A stretch of DNA of 64,000 nucleotides from an uncultured Eubacteriales bacterium (GCA_934486615.1 CAKSQO010000011.1:1-64000); one strand, 5' to 3'; counted from the stretch's first letter, positions 32,562 through 43,850 are shown. The notes: generated by a model not told the origin, from the letters alone. Numbers and translations are program-made.

Positions 32562-33601
32562 TGAGCTACTCCAAGTCTGACAGCTACGCCGCAGCAGGCG
32601 TTGACATCACCGCCGGTTACAAGGCGGTCGAGCTGATGAAGGCTCACATCGCCAAGACTATGACCGCAGGAGTATGCTCCGACGTGGGCGGCTTCGGCGG
32701 ACTGTTCGAGCTTGACCTGACGGGCATCACCCGCCCCGTACTCGTAAGCGGCACCGACGGCGTCGGTACAAAGCTGAAGATAGCATTTCTTATGGACAAG
32801 CACGACACCGTCGGAATCGACTGCGTGGCAATGTGCGTAAACGACATCATCTGCTGCGGAGCAAAGCCGCTGTTCTTCCTTGATTACATCGCCTGCGGCA
32901 AGAACTACCCCGAAAAGATTGCCTCCATCGTCAGCGGCGTGTGCGAGGGCTGCGTGCAGTCGGGCGCTGCGCTCATCGGCGGCGAGACCGCCGAAATGCC
33001 CGGCTTCTACCCTGTCGACGAATACGACCTTGCAGGCTACTGCACCGGCGTTGTCGACAAGGCGAAGATAATCGACAACTCGTCGATGAAGGAGGGCGAC
33101 GTAATAATCGCCCTGCCCTCAAGCGGCGTACATTCAAACGGCTTCTCGCTTGTAAGAAAGGTGTTCGACGTTGAAAACAGCGACATCAAGTCGCCTGTCG
33201 CCGAGCTTGGCGGCAAGTCGATCGGCGAAACGCTGCTGACCCCGACCAAAATATATGTAAAGCCCGTCCTCGCCCTGCTTGACGAAGTCAAGGTCAAGGG
33301 TATCTCGCACATCACGGGCGGCGGCTTTTACGAGAACATTCCGCGCTCCATTCCCGCTCGACTGGGTGCGGACATCGAGCGCAGCGCGGTAAAGGTGCTG
33401 CCGATATTCGACCTTATCGCAAAGGTCGGCGGCATATCCGAGCGCGATATGTTCAACACGTTCAATATGGGCGTGGGAATGAGCATCGTCGTCGCTCCCG
33501 AGGACGCTGACAAGGCTCTTGAGGTGCTCACAAGCAGCGGCGAGCAGCCGTACGTCATCGGCAAAATCGTCAAGTCCGACGATAAAATCGTTATCAGATA
33601 A
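32561..33601 (+). CDS. purM: Phosphoribosylformylglycinamidine cyclo-ligase
   Basis: A 346-residue AIR synthetase. SYAAAGVDITAGYKAVELMK at the start, GTDGVGTKLKIA (about 65-76) and GGETAEMPGFY (about 143-153) are the family's ATP/substrate motifs; ITGGGFYENIPR lies near residue 250. Normal length. Overlaps purF by one base and is followed by purN after 30 bases. Confidence 0.97.
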   Translation: MSYSKSDSYAAAGVDITAGYKAVELMKAHIAKTMTAGVCSDVGGFGGLFELDLTGITRPVLVSGTDGVGTKLKIAFLMDKHDTVGIDCVAMCVNDIICCGAKPLFFLDYIACGKNYPEKIASIVSGVCEGCVQSGAALIGGETAEMPGFYPVDEYDLAGYCTGVVDKAKIIDNSSMKEGDVIIALPSSGVHSNGFSLVRKVFDVENSDIKSPVAELGGKSIGETLLTPTKIYVKPVLALLDEVKVKGISHITGGGFYENIPRSIPARLGADIERSAVKVLPIFDLIAKVGGISERDMFNTFNMGVGMSIVVAPEDADKALEVLTSSGEQPYVIGKIVKSDDKIVIR

Positions 33602-33631
33602 ATTCCGCCTTTAATCGCAAGGAGAAGCGCA

Positions 33632-34246
33632 GTGAAAAAAGAACTGACAAACATCGCCGTGCTCGTTTCGGGCGGCGGCACGAACCTGCAGGCGCTTATC
33701 GACGCGCAGGGCTCTGTCATCACCTCGGGCAGGATAACGCTCGTTATCTCGAACAGCCGCTCGGCCTACGCACTCAAGCGCGCCGAAGCCGCGGGAATAA
33801 AGGCCGTGTGCATCACAAAGGCCGAGTTCGGCGGCAGCGAGGGTATGGAAAAGGAGCTTGTGCGCGTGCTTGAGGAGGAGAAGATCGACCTCATCGTGCT
33901 CGCGGGCTTTATGAGCATACTCAGCGCCGATTTCACGCGCAGATTCGAGCGGCGCATAATCAACATTCACCCCTCGCTCATTCCGTCGTTCTGCGGCTCG
34001 GGCTACTACGGGCTGAAGGTTCACGAGGCCGCTCTCAAAAAAGGCGTAAAGGTCACGGGCGCTACCGTGCACTTTGTAAACGAAATTCCCGACGGCGGCG
34101 AGATAATCATGCAAAAGGCCGTAAACGTGCACGAGGGCGACACTCCCGAGCGCCTGCAAAAGCGTGTTATGCGCCTTGCCGAATGGAAGATACTCCCTCG
34201 GGCGGTCGAAAGGGTCTCGGCCGAACTACTCAAAAAGGAGCAATAA
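33632..34246 (+). CDS. purN: Phosphoribosylglycinamide formyltransferase
   Basis: A 204-residue GAR transformylase using 10-formyl-THF. SGGGTNLQALID at residues 13-24 binds the phosphate; LAGFMSILSADF, NIHPSLIPSFCG (catalytic Asn-His) and GATVHFVNEIPDGGEII (catalytic Asp region) follow. The start is GTG with AAGGAGAAG 10 bases upstream. Its use of formyl-THF links it to the riboswitch and to fhs. Confidence 0.96.
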   Translation: MKKELTNIAVLVSGGGTNLQALIDAQGSVITSGRITLVISNSRSAYALKRAEAAGIKAVCITKAEFGGSEGMEKELVRVLEEEKIDLIVLAGFMSILSADFTRRFERRIINIHPSLIPSFCGSGYYGLKVHEAALKKGVKVTGATVHFVNEIPDGGEIIMQKAVNVHEGDTPERLQKRVMRLAEWKILPRAVERVSAELLKKEQ

Positions 34247-34248
34247 AA

Positions 34249-34968
34249 GTGAACGTATATAAGACAAGCGAAATCTCGGAGTCGGTCAAGGGCAACTCCT
34301 ACGTCGGGCGCGGCATAGTCATCGGCAAGTCCGCTGACGGCAAAAAGGCGTGCACCGCCTACTTCATTATGGGCAGAAGCGCCAACAGCCGCAACCGCGT
34401 GTTCACCGAGCGCGACTCGGCCGTATTCACCGAGCCGTTTGACGCGTCAAGGGTCGAGGACCCGAGCCTCATCATCTACGCCGCTTTGAGGAAGCACGAA
34501 AACAAGCTGATCGTCACAAACGGCGACCAGACCGACACGATCTACGACTTTCTAAAGCGCAAAGGGAGCTTCGCAGACGCGCTGAACACCCGCGAGTTTG
34601 AGCCTGACAGGCCGAACTTCACCCCGCGTATCAGCGGTATGCTGACCTTTGAGAAAAATGATTTTTCCTATCAGATGAGCATACTCAAAAGCGCCGACGC
34701 TCAGGGCTCTGCGTGCAGCAGATACTTCTTCTCCTACCCCGCCCTTGCGGGAGTGGGCCACTTCATTCATACCTACGTCTGCGACGGCGACCCTATCCCG
34801 ACCTTTCAGGGCGAGCCCGAGCGCGTAGCCCTCGGCAACGACATCGACGAGTTTACAAGCTCGCTGTGGAACGCGCTTGACGAGGACAACAAAATCTCGC
34901 TCTACGTCAGATTCACCGACCTTGCCACGGGCGAGGAGGAAAACCGTCTTATCAACAAAAACAAGTAA
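34249..34968 (+). CDS. IMP cyclohydrolase, PurO-like (stand-alone)
   Basis: A 239-residue protein of the IMP_cyclohyd (PurO-like) family: GNSYVGRGIVIGKS near the N-terminus, TAYFIMGRSANSRNR (about 39-53) and the SYPALAGVGHFIHTYVCDGDP segment (about 163-183). It closes FAICAR to IMP, the last step of the pathway, replacing the N-terminal half of usual bifunctional PurH. GTG start two bases after the purN stop region with AAAAGGAGCAA upstream. The neighbouring gene supplies the transformylase as a separate chain. Confidence 0.9.
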   Translation: MNVYKTSEISESVKGNSYVGRGIVIGKSADGKKACTAYFIMGRSANSRNRVFTERDSAVFTEPFDASRVEDPSLIIYAALRKHENKLIVTNGDQTDTIYDFLKRKGSFADALNTREFEPDRPNFTPRISGMLTFEKNDFSYQMSILKSADAQGSACSRYFFSYPALAGVGHFIHTYVCDGDPIPTFQGEPERVALGNDIDEFTSSLWNALDEDNKISLYVRFTDLATGEEENRLINKNK

Positions 34969-34985
34969 AAGGGGCTGACATATAA

Positions 34986-36170
34986 ATGAAAGAGTTCGAG
35001 CTTAAATACGGCTGCAACCCCAATCAGAAGCCGTCGCGCATATTTATGGAAAACGGAGCCGACCTGCCTATCGAAATTCTCTGCGGCAGACCCGGCTACA
35101 TCAACTTTCTCGACGCGTTCAACTCGTGGCAGCTGGTCAAGGAGCTGAAGGAGGCGCTCGGCCTTCCCGCAGTCGCTTCGTTCAAGCACGTCAGCCCGAC
35201 CTCGGCGGCAGTGGGAATAAAGCTTGACGACAGGCTGAAAAAGGCCTGTTTCGTCGACGACATCGTCGGCCTTGACGAGTCTCCGCTTGCCTGCGCCTAC
35301 GCCCGCGCGAGGGGCACCGACAGAATGTGCTCGTTCGGCGACTGGGTCGCACTCTCCGACGTGTGCGACGTGACCACCGCGACCATGCTCAAGCGCGAGG
35401 TATCCGACGGCATCATCGCGCCCGGCTTTGACCCCGAAGCGCTCGAGATACTCAAATCCAAGCGCGGCGGCAACTATAACATCGTCAAAATCGACCCCGA
35501 CTACGTTCCCGAGCCTATCGAGCGCAAACAGGTTTTCGGCGTGACGTTCGAGCAGGGGCGCAACAGCTTTGAGATAAACGAGAAGCTGCTTGACAACATC
35601 GTGACCGAGAACAAGACTCTGCCCGACTCGGCCAAGCGCGACCTGATAATCGCGCTCGTCACCCTCAAATACACCCAGTCGAACTCCGTTTGCTACGCCT
35701 ATGACGGTCAGGCGATCGGCGTGGGCGCGGGTCAGCAGTCGCGTATCCACTGCACCCGTCTTGCGGGCACTAAAGCCGACACCTGGTTCTTGCGTCAGCA
35801 CGAAAAGGTGCTTTCTCTCCCCTTCAAGCCCGAGCTCAAACGCCCCGACAGGGACAACGTCATTGACGGCTACATCAACAAAAACGAGGAGGACGTCTGC
35901 GCAGACGGCGTGTGGCAGCGCTACTTTACCGAGCGCCCCGAGCCGCTGACCGACAACGAAGCGCGCGCCTACCTCGACTCCGTAAGCGGAGTGGCGCTCG
36001 GCAGCGACGCGTTCTTCCCGTTCAGCGACAATATCGAGCGCGCGCACCGCAGCGGCGTAAGCTACATCGCAGAGCCGGGCGGCTCGATAAGAGACGACGC
36101 GGTCATCGACTGCTGCAACAAATACGGTATTGCAATGGCGTTCACGGGTATGCGCCTTTTCCATCACTGA
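34986..36170 (+). CDS. purH: AICAR transformylase, stand-alone (PurH C-terminal type)
   Basis: A 394-residue protein covering only the AICAR formyltransferase part of PurH. It starts ELKYGCNPNQKPSRIF and has FKHVSPTSAAVG (His of the catalytic Lys-His pair), LKYTQSNSVCYAYDGQAIGVGAGQQSRIHC and a C-terminal AMAFTGMRLFHH. It transfers the formyl group from 10-formyl-THF to AICAR (ZMP), the very nucleotide the upstream riboswitch class senses. The MGS-like cyclohydrolase domain of standard PurH is absent; the preceding gene takes that job. Confidence 0.95.
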   Translation: MKEFELKYGCNPNQKPSRIFMENGADLPIEILCGRPGYINFLDAFNSWQLVKELKEALGLPAVASFKHVSPTSAAVGIKLDDRLKKACFVDDIVGLDESPLACAYARARGTDRMCSFGDWVALSDVCDVTTATMLKREVSDGIIAPGFDPEALEILKSKRGGNYNIVKIDPDYVPEPIERKQVFGVTFEQGRNSFEINEKLLDNIVTENKTLPDSAKRDLIIALVTLKYTQSNSVCYAYDGQAIGVGAGQQSRIHCTRLAGTKADTWFLRQHEKVLSLPFKPELKRPDRDNVIDGYINKNEEDVCADGVWQRYFTERPEPLTDNEARAYLDSVSGVALGSDAFFPFSDNIERAHRSGVSYIAEPGGSIRDDAVIDCCNKYGIAMAFTGMRLFHH

Positions 36171-36195
36171 TAAATTCGGACAGGTGGCTGAAAAT

Positions 36196-37467
<1,272 letters not shown>

Positions 37468-40400
37468 ATGGTCTATCGCGTATTCGTTGAAAAAAAGCCC
37501 GAGCTTGCCCACGAGGCAAAGGCGCTGCTCAGCGAGGTCAACACCTTTCTGGGCATAAAGGGTCTGCAGAAAGTCAGAGTCATCAACCGCTACGACGCCG
37601 AGAACATCTCGGACGAGCTTTTTGACTACGCCAAAAAAACGGTGTTCTCCGAGCCGCAGCTCGACACCGTAAGCGACACACTCGTCTCTGACGCGCGTGC
37701 CTGCTTCGCCGTTGAGTTCCTCCCGGGTCAGTTCGACCAGCGCGCAGACAGCGCCGCGCAGTGCATACAGATAATCTCGCAGCAGGCGCGCCCGCTCATT
37801 CGCACGGCCAAGGTGTACCTGCTCTACGGCGCGCTGACCGACGAGGATATTGCACGCATAAAGAAGCACGTCATCAACCCCGTTGAGGCGCACGAGGCTT
37901 CGCTTGAAAAGCCCGACACCCTCGTCGTCAACTATGATAAGCCCACCGCGGTCAAGACCCTCGACGGCTTCACCGCCCTTGACAGGGACGGCCTTGAGCA
38001 GTTTGTCAGGGACTACTCCCTCGCAATGGACGCCGACGACATCGCGTTTTGTCAGGACTATTTCAAGTCCGAGCACCGCGACCCGACCATAACCGAAATC
38101 AGAATGATAGACACCTACTGGTCAGATCACTGCCGCCACACGACCTTCCTGACCGTTATCGACGACGCAAAGTTCGAGGACGGGCTGCTTCAGCAGGCGT
38201 ATGAGGAGTACCTCGCCGTGCGCCGCGACCTCGGCCGCACAAAGCCTATATGCCTGATGGATCTGGCGACCGTCGCGGTCAAGGCGCTCAAAAAGCAGGG
38301 CAAGCTTGACAAGCTCGACGAGAGCGAGGAGATAAACGCCTGCACCGTCAAAATCAATGTTGACGTTGACGGCAAGAGCGAGCCGTGGCTGCTGCTTTTC
38401 AAGAACGAAACGCACAACCACCCGACCGAGATCGAGCCTTTCGGCGGCGCGGCGACCTGCATCGGCGGCGCTATCCGCGACCCGCTTTCGGGGCGCTCCT
38501 ATGTCTACGGCGCAATGCGCGTAACGGGTGCGGCCGACCCGCTCAAGCCCGTTGAGCAGACCATCAAGGGCAAGCTGCCGCAGCGCAAGATCGTTACCAC
38601 CGCCGCCGCGGGCTACTCGTCCTACGGCAACCAGATCGGCCTTGCCACAGGCATCGTCGACGAAATATACCACCCCGGCTACGCCGCCAAGCGTATGGAG
38701 ATCGGCGCGGTCATCGCCGCCGCTCCCGCAGAGAACGTCAGGCGCGAAGTGCCCGCTCCGGGCGACGTAGTCATACTCATCGGCGGCTCGACAGGCCGCG
38801 ACGGCTGCGGCGGAGCTACCGGCTCGTCGAAGTCGCACACCGCGCAGTCACTCGACACCTGCGGTGCGGAGGTGCAGAAGGGCAACGCGCCCGAGGAGCG
38901 CAAGCTGCAGCGACTGTTCAGGAATAAGGAAGCCTGCCTGATGATTAAGCGCTGCAACGACTTCGGCGCGGGCGGCGTGTCGGTCGCCATCGGCGAGCTT
39001 GCCGACGGCCTTGAAATCGACTTGAACGCCGTGCCGAAGAAGTACGACGGCCTCGACGGCACCGAGCTTGCCATTTCCGAAAGTCAGGAGCGCATGGCGG
39101 TCGTCGTTGAAAAAGAGAACGTCGACACCTTCTTAAAGCTCGCAAATGACGAGAACCTGCAGGCCTGCCCCGTCGCCGTTATCAAGGCCGAGCCGCGCCT
39201 TGTCATGAACTGGAACGGCAACAAAATCGTCGACATCAGCCGCGATTTTCTCAACTCAAACGGCGCCGACAAGCACATCACCATCACTCCCGACGCGCCC
39301 AAGGCCTACTCAAAGGACGTATCGGGCAGCTTCACCGAAAATATCGAAGCCCTCGCGGGCGACCTCAACATCTGCTCAAAGCGCGGCTTGAGCGAGCGCT
39401 TTGACTCGACCATCGGCGCGGGCACGGTGCTTATGCCGTTCGGCGGCAAGAATCAGCTGACCCCCATTCAGGCCATGGTGCAGAAGATCTCGGTCGAAAA
39501 GAAGCACACCGACGACTGCTCGCTGATGGCGTTCGGCTACAACCCGTTCATAACCGAGAAAAGTCCGTATCACGGCGCTTACCTCGCGGTCGTTGAGTCG
39601 GTCGCGAAGCTCATCGCCACGGGCGCGAAGTTTGAGGACGTGTACCTCACTTTCCAGGAGTATTTTGAGCACCCGGGCAAGGACCCCAAGCGCTGGGGTC
39701 AGCCGCTCGCCGCGCTGCTGGGCGCGTTCAAGGCGCAGATGCAGCTCGGTATCGGCTCTATCGGCGGCAAGGACTCGATGAGCGGAACCTTCGAGGATCT
39801 GGACGTTCCGCCGACCCTCGTCTCGTTCGCCGTCACAACCGAAAAGGTCGGCGATATCGTTTCAAACGAGTTTAAGGCAGCGGGCGACAAGGTCGTTATC
39901 CTGCGCCCCGAGCTTGACGAAAACGGCCTGCCCGTCACCGCAAGCCTGCTTGCCCTTTTCGACGAGGTCACCGCGCTTACCCGCTCGGGCAAGGCGAAAG
40001 CCGTCTACACCCCCGGTATGGGCGGCGTGGCCGAAGCCGTGATGAAAATGGCGTTCGGCAACGGCTTCGGCTTCAGGTTTGACGATAGTGTAAGCCGAGA
40101 GACGATATTCGGCTACAGCTACGGCTGCTTCGTTGTTGAGCTTGACGGCAGCGCCGACGTTGTCGGCGAGCTGCTCGGCGTTGTCACCGACGACGCTTGC
40201 ATCAGCTGCGGCAGCGAGAGCGCAGCGCTCGACAAGCTGCTCGGCATTTACGAGGACAAGCTCGAGAGCGTCTACTCGTGCAATATTAAAAACGTCGGCG
40301 AGCCTGCGGGCAACTACTCCTACTCTGCAAAGCAGCGCGTAGCCCCCGCGATAAAGGTTGCGCGCCCGAGGGTGCTTATCCCGGCGTTCCCCGGCACAAA

Positions 40401-41160
40401 CTGCGAGTATGACAGCGCAAAGGCCGTTCGCGACGCGGGCGCCGAGCCTGAGATAATCGTTATCAACAACCTCACTGCCGACGGCATAAGCCGCAGCGTG
40501 GAGCGCTTTGCAAACGAGCTTAAAGCCGCGCAGATGGTGTTCATTCCGGGCGGCTTCTCGGGCGGCGACGAGCCTGACGGCAGCGGCAAATTTATCACCG
40601 CTTTCTTCCGAAACGCCGCGATAAAGGAGGGAGTCGGCGACCTGCTTGACAACCGCGACGGCCTCATGTGCGGCATATGCAACGGCTTCCAGGCACTGAT
40701 AAAGCTCGGCCTCGTCCCCTACGGCAAAATCATTGACACCGACGAAAGCTGCCCGACGCTGACGTTCAACACCATCGCGCGCCACCAGTCGCGCATCGTA
40801 CGCACCCGCATTGCGTCTAACAAGTCGCCGTGGCTGAGCCTTACAAACGTAGGCGACGTCTACAATGTGCCTATCTCGCACGGCGAGGGCCGCTTCCTTG
40901 CAAGTAAGGAGCTTGTCGCTCAGCTGGCGATGAACGGTCAGATCGCGACCCAGTACGTCGACCTTGAGGGCAACGCGTCAACCGACATTCGCTTCAACCC
41001 CAACGACTCGATGTGCGCTATCGAGGGCATCACCTCCCCCGACGGCCGCGTGTTCGGCAAGATGGGCCACAGCGAACGCATCGGCAGCGGACTTTACAAA
41101 AACGTCCCGGGCGATTATGATATTCATATGTTTGAAGCGGCGGTAAAATATTTTAAGTAA
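37468..41160 (+). CDS. purL: Phosphoribosylformylglycinamidine synthase, single-chain
   Basis: A 1230-residue large-type FGAM synthase combining PurS-like N-terminus, two AIR-synthetase-like halves and a C-terminal glutaminase. TYWSDHCRHTTF (about 213) and FKNETHNHPTEIEPFGGA (about 312) are the ATP/substrate motifs; GGKDSMSGTF is near 768; the glutaminase triad Cys is in MCGICNGFQ (about 1070) with a C-terminal His-X-Glu in SHGEGRF. Most Firmicutes use separate PurS/PurL/PurQ; the single-chain form is the arrangement of many Clostridia. AAGGAGG precedes the ATG. Confidence 0.97.
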   Translation: MVYRVFVEKKPELAHEAKALLSEVNTFLGIKGLQKVRVINRYDAENISDELFDYAKKTVFSEPQLDTVSDTLVSDARACFAVEFLPGQFDQRADSAAQCIQIISQQARPLIRTAKVYLLYGALTDEDIARIKKHVINPVEAHEASLEKPDTLVVNYDKPTAVKTLDGFTALDRDGLEQFVRDYSLAMDADDIAFCQDYFKSEHRDPTITEIRMIDTYWSDHCRHTTFLTVIDDAKFEDGLLQQAYEEYLAVRRDLGRTKPICLMDLATVAVKALKKQGKLDKLDESEEINACTVKINVDVDGKSEPWLLLFKNETHNHPTEIEPFGGAATCIGGAIRDPLSGRSYVYGAMRVTGAADPLKPVEQTIKGKLPQRKIVTTAAAGYSSYGNQIGLATGIVDEIYHPGYAAKRMEIGAVIAAAPAENVRREVPAPGDVVILIGGSTGRDGCGGATGSSKSHTAQSLDTCGAEVQKGNAPEERKLQRLFRNKEACLMIKRCNDFGAGGVSVAIGELADGLEIDLNAVPKKYDGLDGTELAISESQERMAVVVEKENVDTFLKLANDENLQACPVAVIKAEPRLVMNWNGNKIVDISRDFLNSNGADKHITITPDAPKAYSKDVSGSFTENIEALAGDLNICSKRGLSERFDSTIGAGTVLMPFGGKNQLTPIQAMVQKISVEKKHTDDCSLMAFGYNPFITEKSPYHGAYLAVVESVAKLIATGAKFEDVYLTFQEYFEHPGKDPKRWGQPLAALLGAFKAQMQLGIGSIGGKDSMSGTFEDLDVPPTLVSFAVTTEKVGDIVSNEFKAAGDKVVILRPELDENGLPVTASLLALFDEVTALTRSGKAKAVYTPGMGGVAEAVMKMAFGNGFGFRFDDSVSRETIFGYSYGCFVVELDGSADVVGELLGVVTDDACISCGSESAALDKLLGIYEDKLESVYSCNIKNVGEPAGNYSYSAKQRVAPAIKVARPRVLIPAFPGTNCEYDSAKAVRDAGAEPEIIVINNLTADGISRSVERFANELKAAQMVFIPGGFSGGDEPDGSGKFITAFFRNAAIKEGVGDLLDNRDGLMCGICNGFQALIKLGLVPYGKIIDTDESCPTLTFNTIARHQSRIVRTRIASNKSPWLSLTNVGDVYNVPISHGEGRFLASKELVAQLAMNGQIATQYVDLEGNASTDIRFNPNDSMCAIEGITSPDGRVFGKMGHSERIGSGLYKNVPGDYDIHMFEAAVKYFK

Positions 41161-41175
41161 CGGAAGTGACCTATA

Positions 41176-42855
41176 ATGGCAGTTTTGTCCGATATTGAGA
41201 TTGCTCAGGCCTGCAGACCCGAGCATATTAAAGAGATTGCAAAGCGCGCCCACATCGATGAAAGGTATATCGAGCAATACGGCAACTACAAGGCGAAGAT
41301 CGACCTGAGTCTGCTTAAAGAGACTGCTCGCAGGGACGGCAGGCTGGTGCTTGTGACCGCCATAACCCCCACCCCCGCGGGCGAAGGCAAGACGACCACG
41401 ACCATCGGCCTTGCCGACGGATTAAGGCGCATCGGTAAGGACGCAGCGGTCGCCCTGCGCGAGCCGTCGCTCGGCCCTGTGTTCGGCATTAAGGGCGGCG
41501 CGGCAGGCGGCGGATACGCCCAAGTCGTACCGATGGAGGACATCAATCTACACTTCACGGGCGACTTTCACGCCATCGGCGCGGCGAACAACCTGCTCGC
41601 CGCCATGCTCGACAACCATATTCAGCAGGGCAACGCCCTCGGCATCGACGTGCGAAAGATAACGTGGAAGCGCTGCGTCGATATGAACGACCGCCAACTG
41701 CGCCGCATCACCGACGGTCTCGGCGGCAAGGCAAACGGCGTGCCGCGCGAGGACGGCTTCGACATCACCGTCGCAAGCGAGGTTATGGCCGTGCTGTGCC
41801 TTGCCGACTCGATACACGACCTGAAGGAGCGCCTTGCGCGCATAATCGTGGGCTACACCTACGACGACAAGCCCATCACCTGCGGCGACCTGAAGGCTCA
41901 GGGCGCAATGGCGGCACTACTCAGGGACGCACTCAAGCCAAATCTCGTGCAGACGCTTGAGGGCACGCCCGCGTTTGTGCACGGCGGGCCTTTCGCAAAC
42001 ATCGCGCACGGCTGCAACTCGGTCACCGCGACCAAGCTGGCGCTCAAAATGAGCGACTACGCTGTCACCGAGGCGGGCTTCGGCGCCGATCTCGGAGCAG
42101 AAAAGTTTCTCGACATCAAGTGCCGTATTGCGGGGCTCAAGCCCGACGCGGTCGTCGTTGTCGCAACCGTCAGAGCGCTTAAAATGCACGGCGGCGCCGA
42201 CAAAAAGGAGCTAGCACGCGAGGATATCGCAGCGCTCGAAAAGGGTGTGCCGAACCTGCTGCGCCACGTCTCGAACATTCGCGACGTGTATCACCTGCCC
42301 TGCGTTGTGGCGGTCAACCGCTTCCCGACCGACACCGATAATGAGATCAGCTTCATCATCGACAAATGCGCCGAGTTGGGCGTGAACACCGTACTTTCGA
42401 CCGTTTGGGCGGAGGGCGGCAAGGGCGGCGAGGCGCTCGCGCGCGAGGTCGTACGTCTCTGCGACGAGGGCGACAACAGCGGCTTTGAGTTTGCTTATTC
42501 CGACGATATGAGCATCGCTGAAAAGGTCGAAGCCATCGTCAAGCGCGTATACCGCGGGCGCGGCATCAGCGTGACTCCCGCCGCGCAGAAGCAGATTGCG
42601 CAGCTTGAGGCGCTCGGCTTCGGCAAGTGCCCCGTCTGCGTGGCCAAAACGCAGTACAGCTTCTCAGACGACCCGACCAAGCTCGGCGCGCCCGAGGACT
42701 TCACCGTCACCATCAGGAACGTGAAGGTCTCCGCAGGAGCGGGCTTCGTCGTCGTTTTGACGGGCGACATTATGACTATGCCCGGCCTGCCGAAAGTCCC
42801 CGCAGCGGAGCGAATCGACGTTGACGACAGCGGCAAAATCACAGGTTTATTCTGA
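41176..42855 (+). CDS. fhs: Formate-tetrahydrofolate ligase
   Basis: A 559-residue FTHFS that makes 10-formyl-THF from formate, THF and ATP. P-loop TPAGEGKTTTTIG at about residues 62-74, EPSLGPVFGIKGGAAGGGYAQV (about 96-117), and PNLVQTLEGTPAFVHGGPFANIAHGCNS are strongly conserved. It is the last gene of the purine operon, 15 bases after purL, and provides the one-carbon donor used by PurN and the AICAR transformylase. In acetogens fhs serves the Wood-Ljungdahl pathway; here its operon argues for a purine role. Confidence 0.97.
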   Translation: MAVLSDIEIAQACRPEHIKEIAKRAHIDERYIEQYGNYKAKIDLSLLKETARRDGRLVLVTAITPTPAGEGKTTTTIGLADGLRRIGKDAAVALREPSLGPVFGIKGGAAGGGYAQVVPMEDINLHFTGDFHAIGAANNLLAAMLDNHIQQGNALGIDVRKITWKRCVDMNDRQLRRITDGLGGKANGVPREDGFDITVASEVMAVLCLADSIHDLKERLARIIVGYTYDDKPITCGDLKAQGAMAALLRDALKPNLVQTLEGTPAFVHGGPFANIAHGCNSVTATKLALKMSDYAVTEAGFGADLGAEKFLDIKCRIAGLKPDAVVVVATVRALKMHGGADKKELAREDIAALEKGVPNLLRHVSNIRDVYHLPCVVAVNRFPTDTDNEISFIIDKCAELGVNTVLSTVWAEGGKGGEALAREVVRLCDEGDNSGFEFAYSDDMSIAEKVEAIVKRVYRGRGISVTPAAQKQIAQLEALGFGKCPVCVAKTQYSFSDDPTKLGAPEDFTVTIRNVKVSAGAGFVVVLTGDIMTMPGLPKVPAAERIDVDDSGKITGLF

Positions 42856-42867
42856 TTATAAGTACAA

Positions 42868-42895
42868 GAAAGCTCCGTCTTTTGACGGAGCTTTC
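42868..42895 (+). terminator. Terminator of the purine operon
   Basis: A 12-bp perfect stem GAAAGCTCCGTC/GACGGAGCTTTC with a TTTT loop, 12 bases after fhs. Its T-tract is short. Confidence 0.72.
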
Positions 42896-42945
42896 GCTTT
42901 ATAACTTCGCTTTATAACTTTGCTTTATAACTTTGCTTTATAAAT
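42894..42945. repeat. Four tandem 13-bp repeats
   Basis: Units TCGCTTTATAACT (twice) then TTGCTTTATAACT and TTGCTTTATAAAT, beginning at the foot of the purine operon terminator. Confidence 0.85.
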
Positions 42946-43023
42946 ATATGGCTTTGCGCAGGCAGTTTTCCCGCTGATTTATGCGGTCAGCTCGGCGCAG
43001 TCGGCCGCTCGCTTTCACTCTGT

Positions 43024-43680
43024 TCAGCCGTTGCGGCTTTCGCCGATGTTCTCTTTCATTCGGCTTGTTTCCTTTTCGGGATTCCAAAGGTAGCTGAGTC
43101 TCATCTCGGTTTTAAGCCTTATGCGGCGCAGGTTATCGATATGGCGGCCGAACATCACGGCTGTCATCAGCGCAAAGAGCACCGCTCCGACCGCGTCGCC
43201 CGAGGTGACGGCGTAGAACACGGTGAACGCCGCGGGCGCGGTTATCGACACCACGCAGATGTAGTCGGTCAGCAGCGCAAGCACGATCTCGCACGCGAGG
43301 GCGATGAGGAAGAACTTCCAGTTATACATTATCGCCATTCCAGCAAGGCAGGCCAGTCCTTTGCCGCCCTTAAAGCCCATGAACACGGGGAAAATGTGCC
43401 CGAGCGAGCAGCACACCGCCGACACGGCGAAGCCGCCGGACGGCAGCTGAAACAGCCTTTCGCAAGCAAAGGCCGCGAAGCACACCTTGAATATGTCAAA
43501 AAATGCGGAGAATATACCGACCGCCTTGCCCATCGTGACAACAGCGTTGGACGCTCCCGCGTTGCCGGAGCCTTTTTGTCGTATGTCAAAGCCCCTTATG
43601 CGCGCGATTATGTATGACGGATTTATGCAGCCTATCAGATAGGACAGCAGCGCGCAGGCAAGTAATTTCAGATACAGCAA
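43024..43680 (-). CDS. plsY: Glycerol-3-phosphate acyltransferase PlsY
   Basis: A 218-residue membrane enzyme that acylates glycerol-3-phosphate from acyl-phosphate. Loop motifs GSGNAGASNA (about 38-47) and GHIFPVFMGFKGGKG (about 94-108) are the catalytic and substrate motifs; five to seven membrane helices. I start at TTG 43680, which has AAAGGGGAAA upstream; a GTG at 43698 would add six residues. The C-terminal extension after about 190 is longer than usual and hydrophilic. Alone on its strand. Confidence 0.93.
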   Translation of the reverse strand: MLYLKLLACALLSYLIGCINPSYIIARIRGFDIRQKGSGNAGASNAVVTMGKAVGIFSAFFDIFKVCFAAFACERLFQLPSGGFAVSAVCCSLGHIFPVFMGFKGGKGLACLAGMAIMYNWKFFLIALACEIVLALLTDYICVVSITAPAAFTVFYAVTSGDAVGAVLFALMTAVMFGRHIDNLRRIRLKTEMRLSYLWNPEKETSRMKENIGESRNG

Positions 43681-43850
43681 GCCGATTTCCCCTTTCACAA
43701 CAGATATTGTAGCACAGCTTCACGCGTTTTTCCACAAAAAGCGTAAATACTTGCTGCAGCTCGATTATAATCGCTCAAAGCGCGGCGCGCTTTTGTCTGT
43801 TTCGGTCGGAAAAAGCCGTTCAAAATCCCTGCTTTCACCGGGTGCAGCTA

